Shown: positions 12,755-23,900 of the stretch, one piece after another | Layout: the number at the start of each line of letters is the position of its first letter | Position numbering within the stretch: position 1 is the first letter of the stretch | Assembly (NCBI RefSeq): GCF_964204645.1 | Contig: NC_134028.1 | Location: 5,308,501-5,372,500 of the forward strand | Origin: Tubulanus polymorphus | Lineage: Eukaryota; Nemertea; Palaeonemertea; Tubulaniformes; Tubulanidae | DNA: 64,000 bases | Reading direction: 5' to 3' | The notes under the pieces: generated by a model | Told to the model about the DNA's origin: nothing | Databases searched by the model: none | Seen by the model: the letters and a program-made list of their open reading frames with translations, nothing else | Program-made: the position numbers and the translations under genes

Positions 12755-13014
12755 CTGAAAGAAACACATATTTGCCATAATCTTTATCACTAGGTTCATA
12801 GAAATCATTTCAAAAAGTTTAGCTTCAAAATGATTTCAACATTTTTGAAAAGGTTTCTATAGTTTATAGAAGTCTACCCTAGATCATTTCAATGAATAAA
12901 TTTTGAGTTAACAAAGACCTAAATAATCAAGTTCTTCCAGTTTAAATATTTTACACCACTGAGCTAACTAAAAGTTTTGTTCAGATCGACTTAAGGGTTT
13001 ACTGTTAAACCTAC

Positions 13015-13197
13015 TTTAACGTAAGTCATTCCAGGTTTCATTTCTCCATACGGCTCGTCGCGACAGTCAAACAGCGTTACATGAATTCCTCTCTCCAGTA
13101 GATACAACCCTAATTTGTAGCCCAAATAACCGCCGCCCCCTGTAACCACATGCTTCTCAAATTCCGTTTCAAGTTTCATTCTCCTTGTGACGACCAT
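13015..13197 (-). CDS. SDR42E-family short-chain dehydrogenase, first coding exon (residues 1-61)
   Basis: Reading the minus strand from ATG at 13197 gives MVVTRRMK, then VVTGGGGYLGYKLG (residues 17-30), the Rossmann TGxxGxxG dinucleotide-binding loop. Next is VTLFDCRD (40-47), where the Asp after the second beta strand suits NAD(H). The donor is AAA|GTAGGT at 13014. A Met at residue 7 is an alternative start. An acceptor-like CATTAG lies just upstream (13206-13211), so an untranslated first exon is possible. SDR42E proteins resemble 3-beta-hydroxysteroid dehydrogenases and usually have a C-terminal membrane segment, which is not seen here. The gene is divergent from STPG2. Confidence 0.75.
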
Positions 13198-13211
13198 ATT
13201 GTAACCTAATG

Positions 13212-14069
13212 AATTTAGAGGACGAATCAATTTTTCAATTTAATAATGTCATTTTGAAGATATACCTACAACATGGTCTTTTTTCGAAAATGTTTAATAG
13301 AGTGCTACCCAACATAAAAGGATTATGGTTACGGGTACATAAAATTTCATTTTTATTAGATTGCCAACCAACTCGTGCAACTTTCTCTTATCTAGGCCTA
13401 GTTAAATTGCTTGCTTGAGAAATTTCAGGTTTAACGTAAGTTTACAGACAGTTGCTTATGACACACTGTCATTGACACCCAGCCAAAATGTGCTGACCTG
13501 TTCTTTCACCTAAATTCTGGAACCCAAATTGGCTTTCAAACTGCTTGTCTAGTACCTAGCCGTTGTTCCTGAAACAGTTGTACGGAACCGTGTAACAACG
13601 ACTGGTATTCAGACTATCAAACTGCTAGTCTTTCACCGTATTTTCATTAAAGAATTTATACACAGACTAACGGATACTCCGATGTTCGTATTTTCAAGAC
13701 GTTTATCTGAGCTATTTAAAATAACTATAACGAACCTACCGATTGTCTTTACACAACGATACAGGTAATGATTATATAGTGGAATTATGTCCCCAAATTC
13801 GGGGTGACAAATGTATTTTAAGTCTCTCAAATTTCCGGATTTAGAACGTGAGGGCGCCGAGTCGATTACAGCGACACCAGGCGGCGGTGATTTTAAACAT
13901 TACGTAATAATTCACGAGTTTGCTCGGAATATTGTTCAAACAGATAAAAATGGTATTTACTATTCATTAGAGTGAGAACAAAGAAATGAGTAGTACATCA
14001 AACGGCTATAAGCGTATTTTACGACATTTAATAATCGACTATCGTAACCGGGTCGTCGCTGGCGCCATT
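13212..14069. other. Head-to-head intergenic region between the SDR42E-like gene and STPG2
   Basis: No coding sequence seen. The left half is AT-rich. The part from about 13840 rises in CpG content (GGGCGCCGAG, AGGCGGCGG, CTGGCGCC), as expected near a promoter, and leads to the X-box at 14070. Probably a shared or bidirectional control region, by position only. Confidence 0.4.
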
Positions 14070-14083
14070 ATTGCTATGGTAAT
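14070..14083 (+). promoter_or_regulatory. RFX X-box-like site in the STPG2 promoter
   Basis: ATTGCTATGGTAAT fits the RFX palindrome GTTGCCATGGCAAC in purine/pyrimidine pattern at all 14 positions; the four differences are all transitions. It lies about 100 bp upstream of the inferred first-exon donor and overlaps by one base a CRE-like TGACGTGA (14083-14090). RFX factors control ciliary genes, which fits the gene downstream. The site was found by eye and has not been scored. Confidence 0.55.
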
Positions 14084-14094
14084 GACGTGAATGA

Positions 14095-14189
14095 GGAAGT
14101 AAACAATCTGACATCCATCGAATCGATTACAACTACCGCTTCAGCTGCTGCAACAGCTTAAATTCTTAAAACTAGGAAATAAAAACCCG
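14095..14189 (+). other. STPG2: Probable STPG2 5' untranslated exon
   Basis: A strong donor (CCCG|GTGAGTAT) follows position 14189, and a clean acceptor (CACTTTTACAG) ends at 14781, 21 bases before the STPG2 ATG. Joining them gives a 592-bp intron inside the 5' UTR. The exon's 5' edge is a guess set by the X-box at 14070-14083. Inferred from splice signals only; no transcript evidence. Confidence 0.5.
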
Positions 14190-14781
14190 GTGAGTATACG
14201 TTTTTGACATTGTATAAAGGTTTCTGTTCGATTATTCGGTGTAATTCGGTTCTGTAATATGGAACGATCCGTAGAAATCGCTGAAACCGATCTGAAAGTG
14301 TAGTCTGTGTTTAATCCGTTCGAGACTGATATATGTGAGTTACATGGGAAACCCATATGGTATTTTTAGGCGTTTGCATCAATTTTCCATAAGTCTACTT
14401 GTAGGCAACATTGCTACTATGTGGGTCTAAAAAGTTTTAATGCCTAATGATTTATTAAATGAAGTACGGATTACTCAGGAATTATTTGTACAAGAAGGGA
14501 TAGGGTTAGGGTAAGGTGAGGCTATATCTAGTTAAAACATTCTGGCCCGGGTTCGAGTCTCACTTGATTCGCTCTATTTTTCTCTAACTCTTTTCCTTGA
14601 ATTTTCTAAGTCGCGCACCTCCGTGCGCATGCGCAGCGTAAAACAGCCAATCAGCAACAGTTATTAGCGTACAGATCCTAATTCCGTACGAATAGCCTCC
14701 AGAGTAATCCGTACGAGTCCGTACTAGTAGACACAGCGTTTATTAAAATTTATTGATATATATGTATATTCACTTTTACAG

Positions 14782-14914
14782 ATACTCTACTAACTAGGAA
14801 GTATGTATGACCGTGCACCAAGATGGCTGTCACAGCCTCTGTGCAGCACTACCGAAATCGTCGGTCCCGGAACTTACGATTCAGATCTTCCGAATAACGT
14901 CAAAAGTCGAGCAG
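14782..14914 (+). CDS. STPG2: STPG2 coding exon 1 (21 nt of 5' UTR, then residues 1-37)
   Basis: The acceptor CACTTTTACAG ends at 14781. The ATG is at 14803 and opens MYDRAPR, the conserved family start, which decides the start codon. The first repeat, GPGTY, is at residues 21-25. The donor GCAG|GTAAAA leaves phase 1, and the following intron is only 87 bp with a long T tract before its acceptor. Confidence 0.9.
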
Positions 14915-17900
14915 GTAAAAAATATTTCCCGATCGTCTACCTTAGAAAACATCTGTATTCGTGATTGGGGTATTTGAATTTTTTTTTTTTTTTTCTTACA
15001 GATGGTTACGCTCCTTTCTTATCGATGACGAGCCGTGATACTTTTCTGAATCCGACTGATGCGATTATCGCCGCCCCCGGGCCGGGCCAATATGACCCTG
15101 GGTCAGCTCAAGAAAATGTCAAGGTCAGTATTCGTTGCTTAATGAAGAAATTTGTCATAGAACGGTATTTGACTCTTAGGCATTGAAAAAATCCGATATG
15201 CTTAACATCTGTTTTGGAAATATCTGGAGCTAGTTGCTCAAAAGATGGTGATGATTTAAAACTTGGTTCTTACGTACTTCTCCAGCAACTGATCTCTGAA
15301 ATTTCTAAAACAGATATACCTATAGATCACATTGTTTTAAGTTCTACAAGTTTAGTCTAGTTTATTGAGCCAGAATAAGATGTTTTATTATTTAATCAAA
15401 TTTAAATTTATCAATTTCTTTGTCCAGTCAATGCTTTGATATCTTCCTTATTTTCTGTGAGAGTCTGAAATTCAAACGTCGGTCTGTTTCGTGATTTTGC
15501 GTTAAGCTGAGTTGACATTTCAATTGTTAATTAACAGGGTGGTCGAGCATTGAGTAATAGGGCAAGACGATTTGAGGAGAAATACAGTGACGATACTCCA
15601 GGACCTGGTGCATATTCTCTGTCAAAGAAAGAAGATTGGGTTAAAAATCAACGAAATAACGAAAAAGGATTTGTAAGTATCACTTTTTGCTCGAATTTCA
15701 TTCAAAATTTCTGAACATAACGATTAGATTTAGTTCTTAACCTAGAGCTTTGGACCTTTGGGTCCTCTTGGTTGCTGCCATCTCTCCTGTCGTGTCAGTG
15801 GTATCAGAAGTTTCTTTCTCATTTTCAGCTAATCACGAACCGCGTGAAATTTCAACGTCAGCCAGCGGCGCCCTCTATACCGTGTCCGGGACAGGCGTAT
15901 GGATATGAAGAGAATGAGGATGGGACGCTGCGTAAGCAAGAAGCGCCGAATAGAGACGCGACAATGGGTCCCGCTTATTATAATGTGACTAATGTAAGTT
16001 ATGATATTGTAACTTGCTTAGCCATTATCAATTGTATTGAATGCTAGAAGACCGATTATACTGCTATTCACACAGAAATGCCACAAAATGAATGTGTATA
16101 CCCAGTCAGGACAATTTCTTCATATTTTGTCTGCAATTACTGAGAAAGAAAATTATTTCTATTTGGTTTAAAAATGGTGGTGGGTTTGTAAGGGACACTA
16201 AATCAAAACAAACCAAAATCTATGAATCAATTGAGAGAAATGCATGGATGAAACAAATATTGTTAGAAAGTTTATTCATTCTACTAATTATCGTTAAGAT
16301 TTTTCAACTTTTCCGATTCGTTTTCAGGATCCGACGCACGCTTCGAAGACGTACAAAGGAATTCACTTCTCGAAATATACGGGGCGAAAACTGGATCTCG
16401 CGAAAGTCGGCGGCCCGGGTCCGGGAGAGTACGAACCGTTCGTCGAGCCTCAAATTCTGACCGAAAATATAAACATGAAAGAAGAGGAACAGCGAAAATA
16501 CGAAGCGAATATTCCACGATATCATGAGATTATCGAACAGGTCGAACACAAAAAGGTAAATCTGTTCTGTCAAAAGTTTTTAGCAAGTTCTTCGTAAGAC
16601 ATTTGAAATGGTGTGGATTTACTACAACGTTAATTTTGTATTGTGGAAATTTTTACAGAATGTACCTGGTCCTGGGAAGTATGACGTCGCCGGTCAATTC
16701 GAACCTAGACCCCCAAAAATGAACACGGAAGGAATCGAAGTGGAACATCCACCATTCGGCTCACAAGCGCGGGTTAGTATTATTTAGAATCTATCCAAAA
16801 TATTAGGCTCTAGTAAAATAGAAATGAGGAGTGTTCTGTATAGAATAGTGATTTTAGTAACATCGTTGATAGTATGCTGCAATCATTCTCATTCTGTGCT
16901 GCCATCTTTGTTTAAAGTTTTGAAGCAATTTATTCCTGCTGATTCATTGCTATGATGTGCTGCCATCTCGGTGTCATCAACAGAACCGAACATTCAACTA
17001 TTCCCACTTCATAAACTTTTCAATGTTATATTCCCTATATTGTAGAGATTTAGCAATAAGAAACTGGTCACTCCGTCTCCCGGTAGTTACAACGACCCGA
17101 GGTCTGCATTTGGTGTGTTGAAACGTGTGACGGGTTTGAAAAAGAGTCCTTTCGGTCAAACGGCAGTTCGATTCCACGGTGAACCTCACATCAAGAAAAC
17201 ACCTGGTAATTATTCTCGAATCCTGAGTTATTCTCGAGTGATTTGAGCGTCACTTCTCTGCAGTTTTGGTGTTGAGTACTGGGGAAGGGGGGTGGGGGTA
17301 TCTACATGGATTCAGAACAATCCAGTTTGCAATATTCTCAAGGCTTTTGCACCCAGTTCCTCAGTCATGACACAAGTTGTGTCTATGAGTCTGAATCTTA
17401 CCCACTTCTGTAGACTGGGTATCTATATTAGACAGGGGGTATATGTCCAATTATCCCTCAAAATCATCTATCAGTATGCTACTGATAGATATTTTGAACT
17501 TTGGGCGTTCCTTCAAAATTTCCATAATCTTGCTTTTTGAGCAATTCTTTCTTTCATCTCACTCAAATGCCAGGATTAATCAAACCTCACTCAAAGTACC
17601 GATGACTTAAGGCTAGAAAAATATTCGCCGAGTCTGTTGATAGTTTTAAGTGCGTTGTTTATCTATATTAATCACCGAGGTCTGTCTATAGTCTGTTGAG
17701 AGGAGGATGTTTGGTCTTATTGATAAATCAAGTGCGGCATTTGATAATTCGAAGAAATCGATGATAATGATAATATTTTAACATTTTGTTGTCGCTGATA
17801 ATTGTTTTATATGCCCTGTAGCTTTCATCGCTGTGATTCATTGTTATGATTTGCGGTTGAGCTAAAGAATAACTTCCCGGTTTCATTGTAGTCGGATGCT

Positions 17901-20900
17901 TGAGTCATTTGGGCTCTGTTTTTTGTCAGTTTATGTTATTTCTCGAGCTTACGTTTTGTTCTCTGGGTTCAGGTTTCGTGAAACAAAACGTCAGGTTTGA
18001 ATGGATGTCCTCATCGAAAGCATGAAGTAACTAACAACAACTAAACTAAAAAAAATTGAGTTCAACTTTTTTTCGTGAAAGTCGAACCCGAACATAATGA
18101 TATCTTCTTAAAACTGTAAATTGAGATGGTAAAAAAATTTTGTAATTCTTAATCTGTGATTTGAATCAGATGTTGAGCATTGAACTTTAATACTGGGCTT
18201 AATTCATCTGGCTTTGATTGAAAAAATGAGTTTAATCTGGCCTTGTTCTTAACTACTTCCAAATTATCTCTGTCTTTTTGCCTGCCTGTCTTATTGGGGA
18301 TTATTCGTGAATTATTTTCATCTTCATATAGGGCCTGCACCCATTAGAAATTGAAATTCTTGACCCCCTTTCCTCTGGTTGGTTGCGTACTTACTTTTTG
18401 AACTGTCCCTGTCAGGCACCAGTCGAAGTTGAGATATGTTTCGTTGTAATTCGATACGCCTGCATGCGAAACTTCTACGTTCGTTCGGCTAAACAGGAAA
18501 TTAAAAGTCGCAGGTGTTCACTACACCTCATTATAGAAAAACCGTTAACAATCCTCGGTTTTCAAAATCATCAGTATAAATTTGACTCAATTCTGGTGAC
18601 TCAGAAACGAACAAGAAAACTGCGAAAAGTCTTAAAAGAAAGTCGTAACCTTTCACGTGACTGAGTGCATGACAGAAACCAGGACTCAGTTCAACAATTA
18701 TGAGTAAAATATGAATCAAGAATTAAAACCATTGAAAATTAACTTACGCATCTAACTCTGGGCTTAGTTGTGACAGAGACCTTAAGCCAAAAGTGGTCTT
18801 AAATTATAAAAACTTACCTTAAGTCTAATGATTGGGTAAGGACGGTCTTAGACTAGTATTAAATCTAAATCTAAGCCATAGCTATGCAACTTGGGCAGAT
18901 TCTATAGTCGGGGCTTAAGTACAAAAGTCGTCGTAAATGTTATGACTGGTCTTAGGTAGTTAGATTGGCTATAAAAAAACAAGTATGGTCTTAGACTAGT
19001 CTTAAATCTAAGGCATGACCGTGAAAATGAAGCCTGGTCTCTTAACCAACAACTATACAGATTCAGAATTCAAAGAATGGTTAAAAAATGTTAGACGATA
19101 GTTGACAAAGATAGTGTCCTATCCAGGGACTCAAACCCACGGCCTGTCATCTTCGAACTAAATGCACTAAATAACTACCTGCTTACACTGCTCGAAGACC
19201 ATTAAAAAGAAACTAGCGACATTTAGAAGATCGTATCATGTAATCTGGTATAATCTGATACATGTATAATTCAGTCGTTGGATCGTGCATCGGAACAAGA
19301 CAAAAAAACTGATATAATTCTCGATCTCTCTAATTGAAGGATTAGGGTTATATGAAAGAGCTGCTCTTTTCCCAGCGGCTCATTAAAGGATTAGACAACG
19401 AAATAGCGGTAAATAATACGCGGCGGTAATCGGATAAAACCAGTCGAAATCCGTCCGACCGACGGCAAAACGATTGATGTCCGCGATCGGAGGAGAAATT
19501 GAAATCTCGTCGCGTAACGTCGAGTCCCGAATAACGATTCCACAAGTCCCGACGCAACCGGTCGGGAATAACGCAGGCCGTCTTAAAGAACGCCGACTGA
19601 GATAACGCTGTCGGAATTAAGCCCCGTATGAGTGAATTCTATCGATAAATAACCCGCGATCTGTCACAGCTAGAGAGAGAGAGAGAGAGAGAGAGCGAGG
19701 CAAGTCGTCGAACCATCGCGAGGCGTACGGTCTTCATCTAGCGATTTCTCATCGGACTCAATCATTCTCGTTCTTCTCGTTTTTATTGCTACCGAATCAA
19801 TTATAATGCGTTTTGTTCGTCGTACAACTTCGTATAGACCGGAATAATTGCTCGGACTTATCTATGTGTCTGAAACGGCATGAAGATTAGCGTATTTCTG
19901 TAATTCTTATACGCGAGGCGAATTTCGAGATTAGTCATCGTTTTTGCGCGGCTGTTGTTGTCGTGCGGCGTAGTTGTTGTTCCGCGTATCGTCATCGTGC
20001 CCCGGTTGGGAATAAGACCGCATTGCCGTCGCGTAGATCTTCTAATCTGTTGCTTAAGCTAATAACTATTCGGTCGACCGTGATAGATGAGCGTTTCATC
20101 GAACGCGCGATATCTACGATTTCCGAAATTGATCTTTTATTGAAATCGAATAAGCCCAGCAGTCGTGCGGAGGTTTTTAAGTAATCAATACGATTTTTCT
20201 CAACTCCAAAAAGTAGCTTGACTGAACTTTGATACTGGGCTTAATTTTTTTAGCTAATTGAAAAAATGAGTTTAATCCGGCCTTGTTCTTTACTACTTGC
20301 CAGTCCTAATTCTTCCATTGCCTACAGTTGAGCGTTTAGTCTTAAGTGTTAAACTAAAAGCTAGCTAGTACACTCTTACCCATTTCCACCCATAGTACAA
20401 ATATGGAAGTTAAACCTGTTCTTTAGGGATAGAAAATGGGCTTGCGTCATCTCAACTGTGGAACTCTGAAGTCGGTTCTTAGGACTTCAAGGTCAAGGTC
20501 GTCTTTATTTTAAGCCAGGTCTTGAGATGTAAGATTGGCTAAATGACCTCTGAGCTACTCGTCGAATAAGACTCAGATATAGCGGTTAGTTTTTGATGGA
20601 CAGGTGTAATCGAATATTCTATACGGCTGGGTCAGCGTAGTTCATCTAATTCGAATCGATCTCTCCGAACGGGCGCCATTTTCGCGAGACCTTTCGATTC
20701 GTAAATGGACAGCGCGTGACTCGAGGAGGATCGTACAGGGTCATGAGGTCGCTGAGATATCCGTTCGGCTCCAGCAAACTGTGATCGATATATATGAGAA
20801 AATTATACGCAAGACCTCTAAGTATGGGTTCATTGTTTGTCATAACTGCGTAAGACAAAGCGTTTTTGATGAAGTTTTCAAAATCCTTCGCGGAGATTTG

Positions 20901-23900
20901 ATGTAATTCTTTGAAATTTTGCTATAGGCCTATATAGTTGTTGTCCATTCTGAAAGCAAGAGGCATTCATAGGCCCCGATAATTCGACCACCGCATATCT
21001 TCCAGATAGATAATCAAGTTGATGAAGTCACCTCTCGACTTGATTGTGTTTCAGTGCTTGATGATAGAGAAGTCAGAGAGGCCACTTACCTGGAAATCGG
21101 GGACAATTCGGGGAATTTATTTTTCTTTTAAGTCAGGGAATAGTCAGAGAATTTAGTAAAAGAGCTAATAATGACAAAAATCAGGGAATAACCAGGGAAT
21201 GTATTGAGATATTGTAAACTCAAACGGTCTGCGTTTTATGTATTTGGGTTTTGTTGGTCAATTGGAATCTTAGCAGGTAAAGGCCTGGAAAACAACTTAC
21301 ATGTCAGGGAAAAGTCATGGAAAGAACCACGAAAATAAGATGAAATTGGCCACGCTGTTAGTTTTATAGTCACTCATGGTAAAACTCTGTCAGACGATAA
21401 AATAAACGAGTGATTCAGTTTTATTAATCATTACTGGTTAATCCTATCATAAATAAAAATAAAGCTGCGTCATTATTATTTTTAATTCTGTACAGCGTAC
21501 GAGAGGCTTAGAAGTTCAATCACTGTCCGATCACGTGAGGCGGAACTAACTAGTTTTAAATATTGACGTCCGTCCGTCTGTAGGAAAATCTACTAATTAT
21601 CCCCGACGACGATCTTTGTCTCTGATGACGAAAACATCGATGTAGGAATCCGTCTAATGACAATATGTCGAAGATTAATTCATCCTTTACCTGACATCGT
21701 TCTCGATAATGCTGTCTGAAGAGGGATTTGAAACGTAGCTCGTGACAGATTGTCATCGCTAAAAAAGAAAACACAAAATTGTGTATCCTTTGTTTTTATA
21801 CCAGATCATTTCTCAAATGTCAGCTTCTGTCAAATTCAGAAACTGATAGTATGTCTTTTTCTCCATATTCTATTCAATCATTTGACAAAAAAATGTCAAT
21901 AAAAGTAAAAACTTTGCTGTGGCTACTGACAGTACTTTGATTCAATTCCAAGTGTTTGACAAGCATGGTTAAAATAACAGTCAGTACTTCATTTCCAAAA
22001 GCCCCGATCACATGGAGATGATTTGGTCCGGATAAGGCCTGAGTCAAATTTGGCCCGTGCGTCATTAGAGAGCGCGTTCACACGTAAACCACTCATTCAA
22101 TACTAAACAATGCTTAAACAAAGCGAAGGGAATCTCTTCCAGAACCGGTTAGCATTCACACGCAATCATTTGACCCATGCTAAAATTAGCTTTGGTCTGG
22201 TCCGACGTTTTTGGTCGGGCCAAATTTGGCTCTTGCTGAACAGGCGTGGAGCTATTTCATACCCATATGAATGGTTGTTCTGGGCCTAATCTTCCACGGG
22301 CCAAAAAAGCTCATGTGATCGTGTTTAAAGCGTCATCCGTTTTATTCACAACTGATGAAATGGTTTTGAATCCATTATGCTAGCTCCTATGACCAGGTAT
22401 TATGCATTGTTTCGGTATTTTGCTTTGCTCTTTGTGTCTGCAGAAAAACAGGCTCCGATATTCGAGATTAATGAGATATCGTTATCTCCGTGCAGGTTTT
22501 CTGATGAGGATGCTCATAATTCGAGTATGTTATCCGTCATTGAGCTCAGATCGCTGGTGCCATTGTGACTGCGTGGTCGGCGTTCTATTTTCCGGTCACG
22601 TCTGAAATCCGTTTCATCGCTTCGTCCAGATTTAGACTAATCTAATTTGTCTCGCCGATTGCGTAGGGCTCGGATTTTCTGGTTCGTTCCCCCGGAGTAA
22701 ACCGGCGAAGTATGTACGTACGTCATGAATCATTAGACAGCGGACCTAGTCGAAAAATTAATTAGTTGACCGTTTTTAAGTGGCGTTTACGCCGGTGAGG
22801 GGCTGAATCCCCGACGCGCAGCGGGACCTAGTCTAATAATCATTACGTCTGTTTATTACAAACTGAGTAGACTCCGCGGTTTCATCGTCAGAATGTGATT
22901 GAGAGTACGTGTCGAGCCATTTCGAGTCTTTGTTTCTACGACGACGCGTGTCGATCCCGTTACCGGTCGCGATTGTTACTCGTCGGCGTTCGACGCGACC
23001 GACGGACAGCGTTTCGATTGTTCGAGGGTGAAAATATTGACGCCATCGCGGTGGGTCGGTTATATACATTTTAGAGGCGTAAACGCAGAAATATCGAAAT
23101 GAATTGCATTCGTGTCACGCGATATCGAGGCTGGGTACTGGATTGATGCTTTCAAAAACGTTGCAGAACTGCATCTATAATATCCCGAATATAACAACAA
23201 GTTAACGCGGAACAACGGAATTTACTTTTTTAGATATGCGGTTTTTCAAACGACTTTGAATGTCCGACAAGTTCCTTACATCTCCTTGATTCCTTCAAAA
23301 TAGAAAATGCTTTTTAATCCGCTGGAAGATGACGAGAGAAATCCCACAATAACAAAGCCAAGATTGAAAAATTCTATATCAGAATGATTGTATTTGAGGA
23401 GCGACGTTTCGGCTAACAACTGTTAGCCATCATCAGGCATACTGATGATGGCTAGTACGCCTGATGATGGCTAACAGTTGTTAGCCGAAATGTCGCTTCT
23501 CAAATACAATCATTCTGATATAGAATTTTTCAATCTTGGCTTCGTTATTGTGGGATTTCTCTCATAATCATCATACACAGATATTGTGTATCTTCTCGTC
23601 TAAAAGTGCTTGAAGATCCTTCAATTTCTCCTGAAACTCCTTTAAAACTCCTTCAATTTAGAGAAATGGGCAATTAGTATTATTCAGTGGACGAATGCTA
23701 AATCAGTACAGTTGGGACCAGGGGCCAGTTGCACAGTCATGGCTTAAACTTAAGACCACTCTAAGACCAACTTAGTTCTATAGCCAGTCAAACAACTTAC
23801 GACCTATCTTAAGATTTAAGACCACTTTTGAACTTAAGTCATGACTGTGCAACTGGCGCCAGGACTTTTACTTCACTCAATTAGGCTGTTATCGAAAAGA

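Noticed and set aside
14535-14556. CGGGTTCGAGTCTC as a tRNA B box
   Set aside because: No cloverleaf, A box or acceptor stem around it; at most a SINE scrap.
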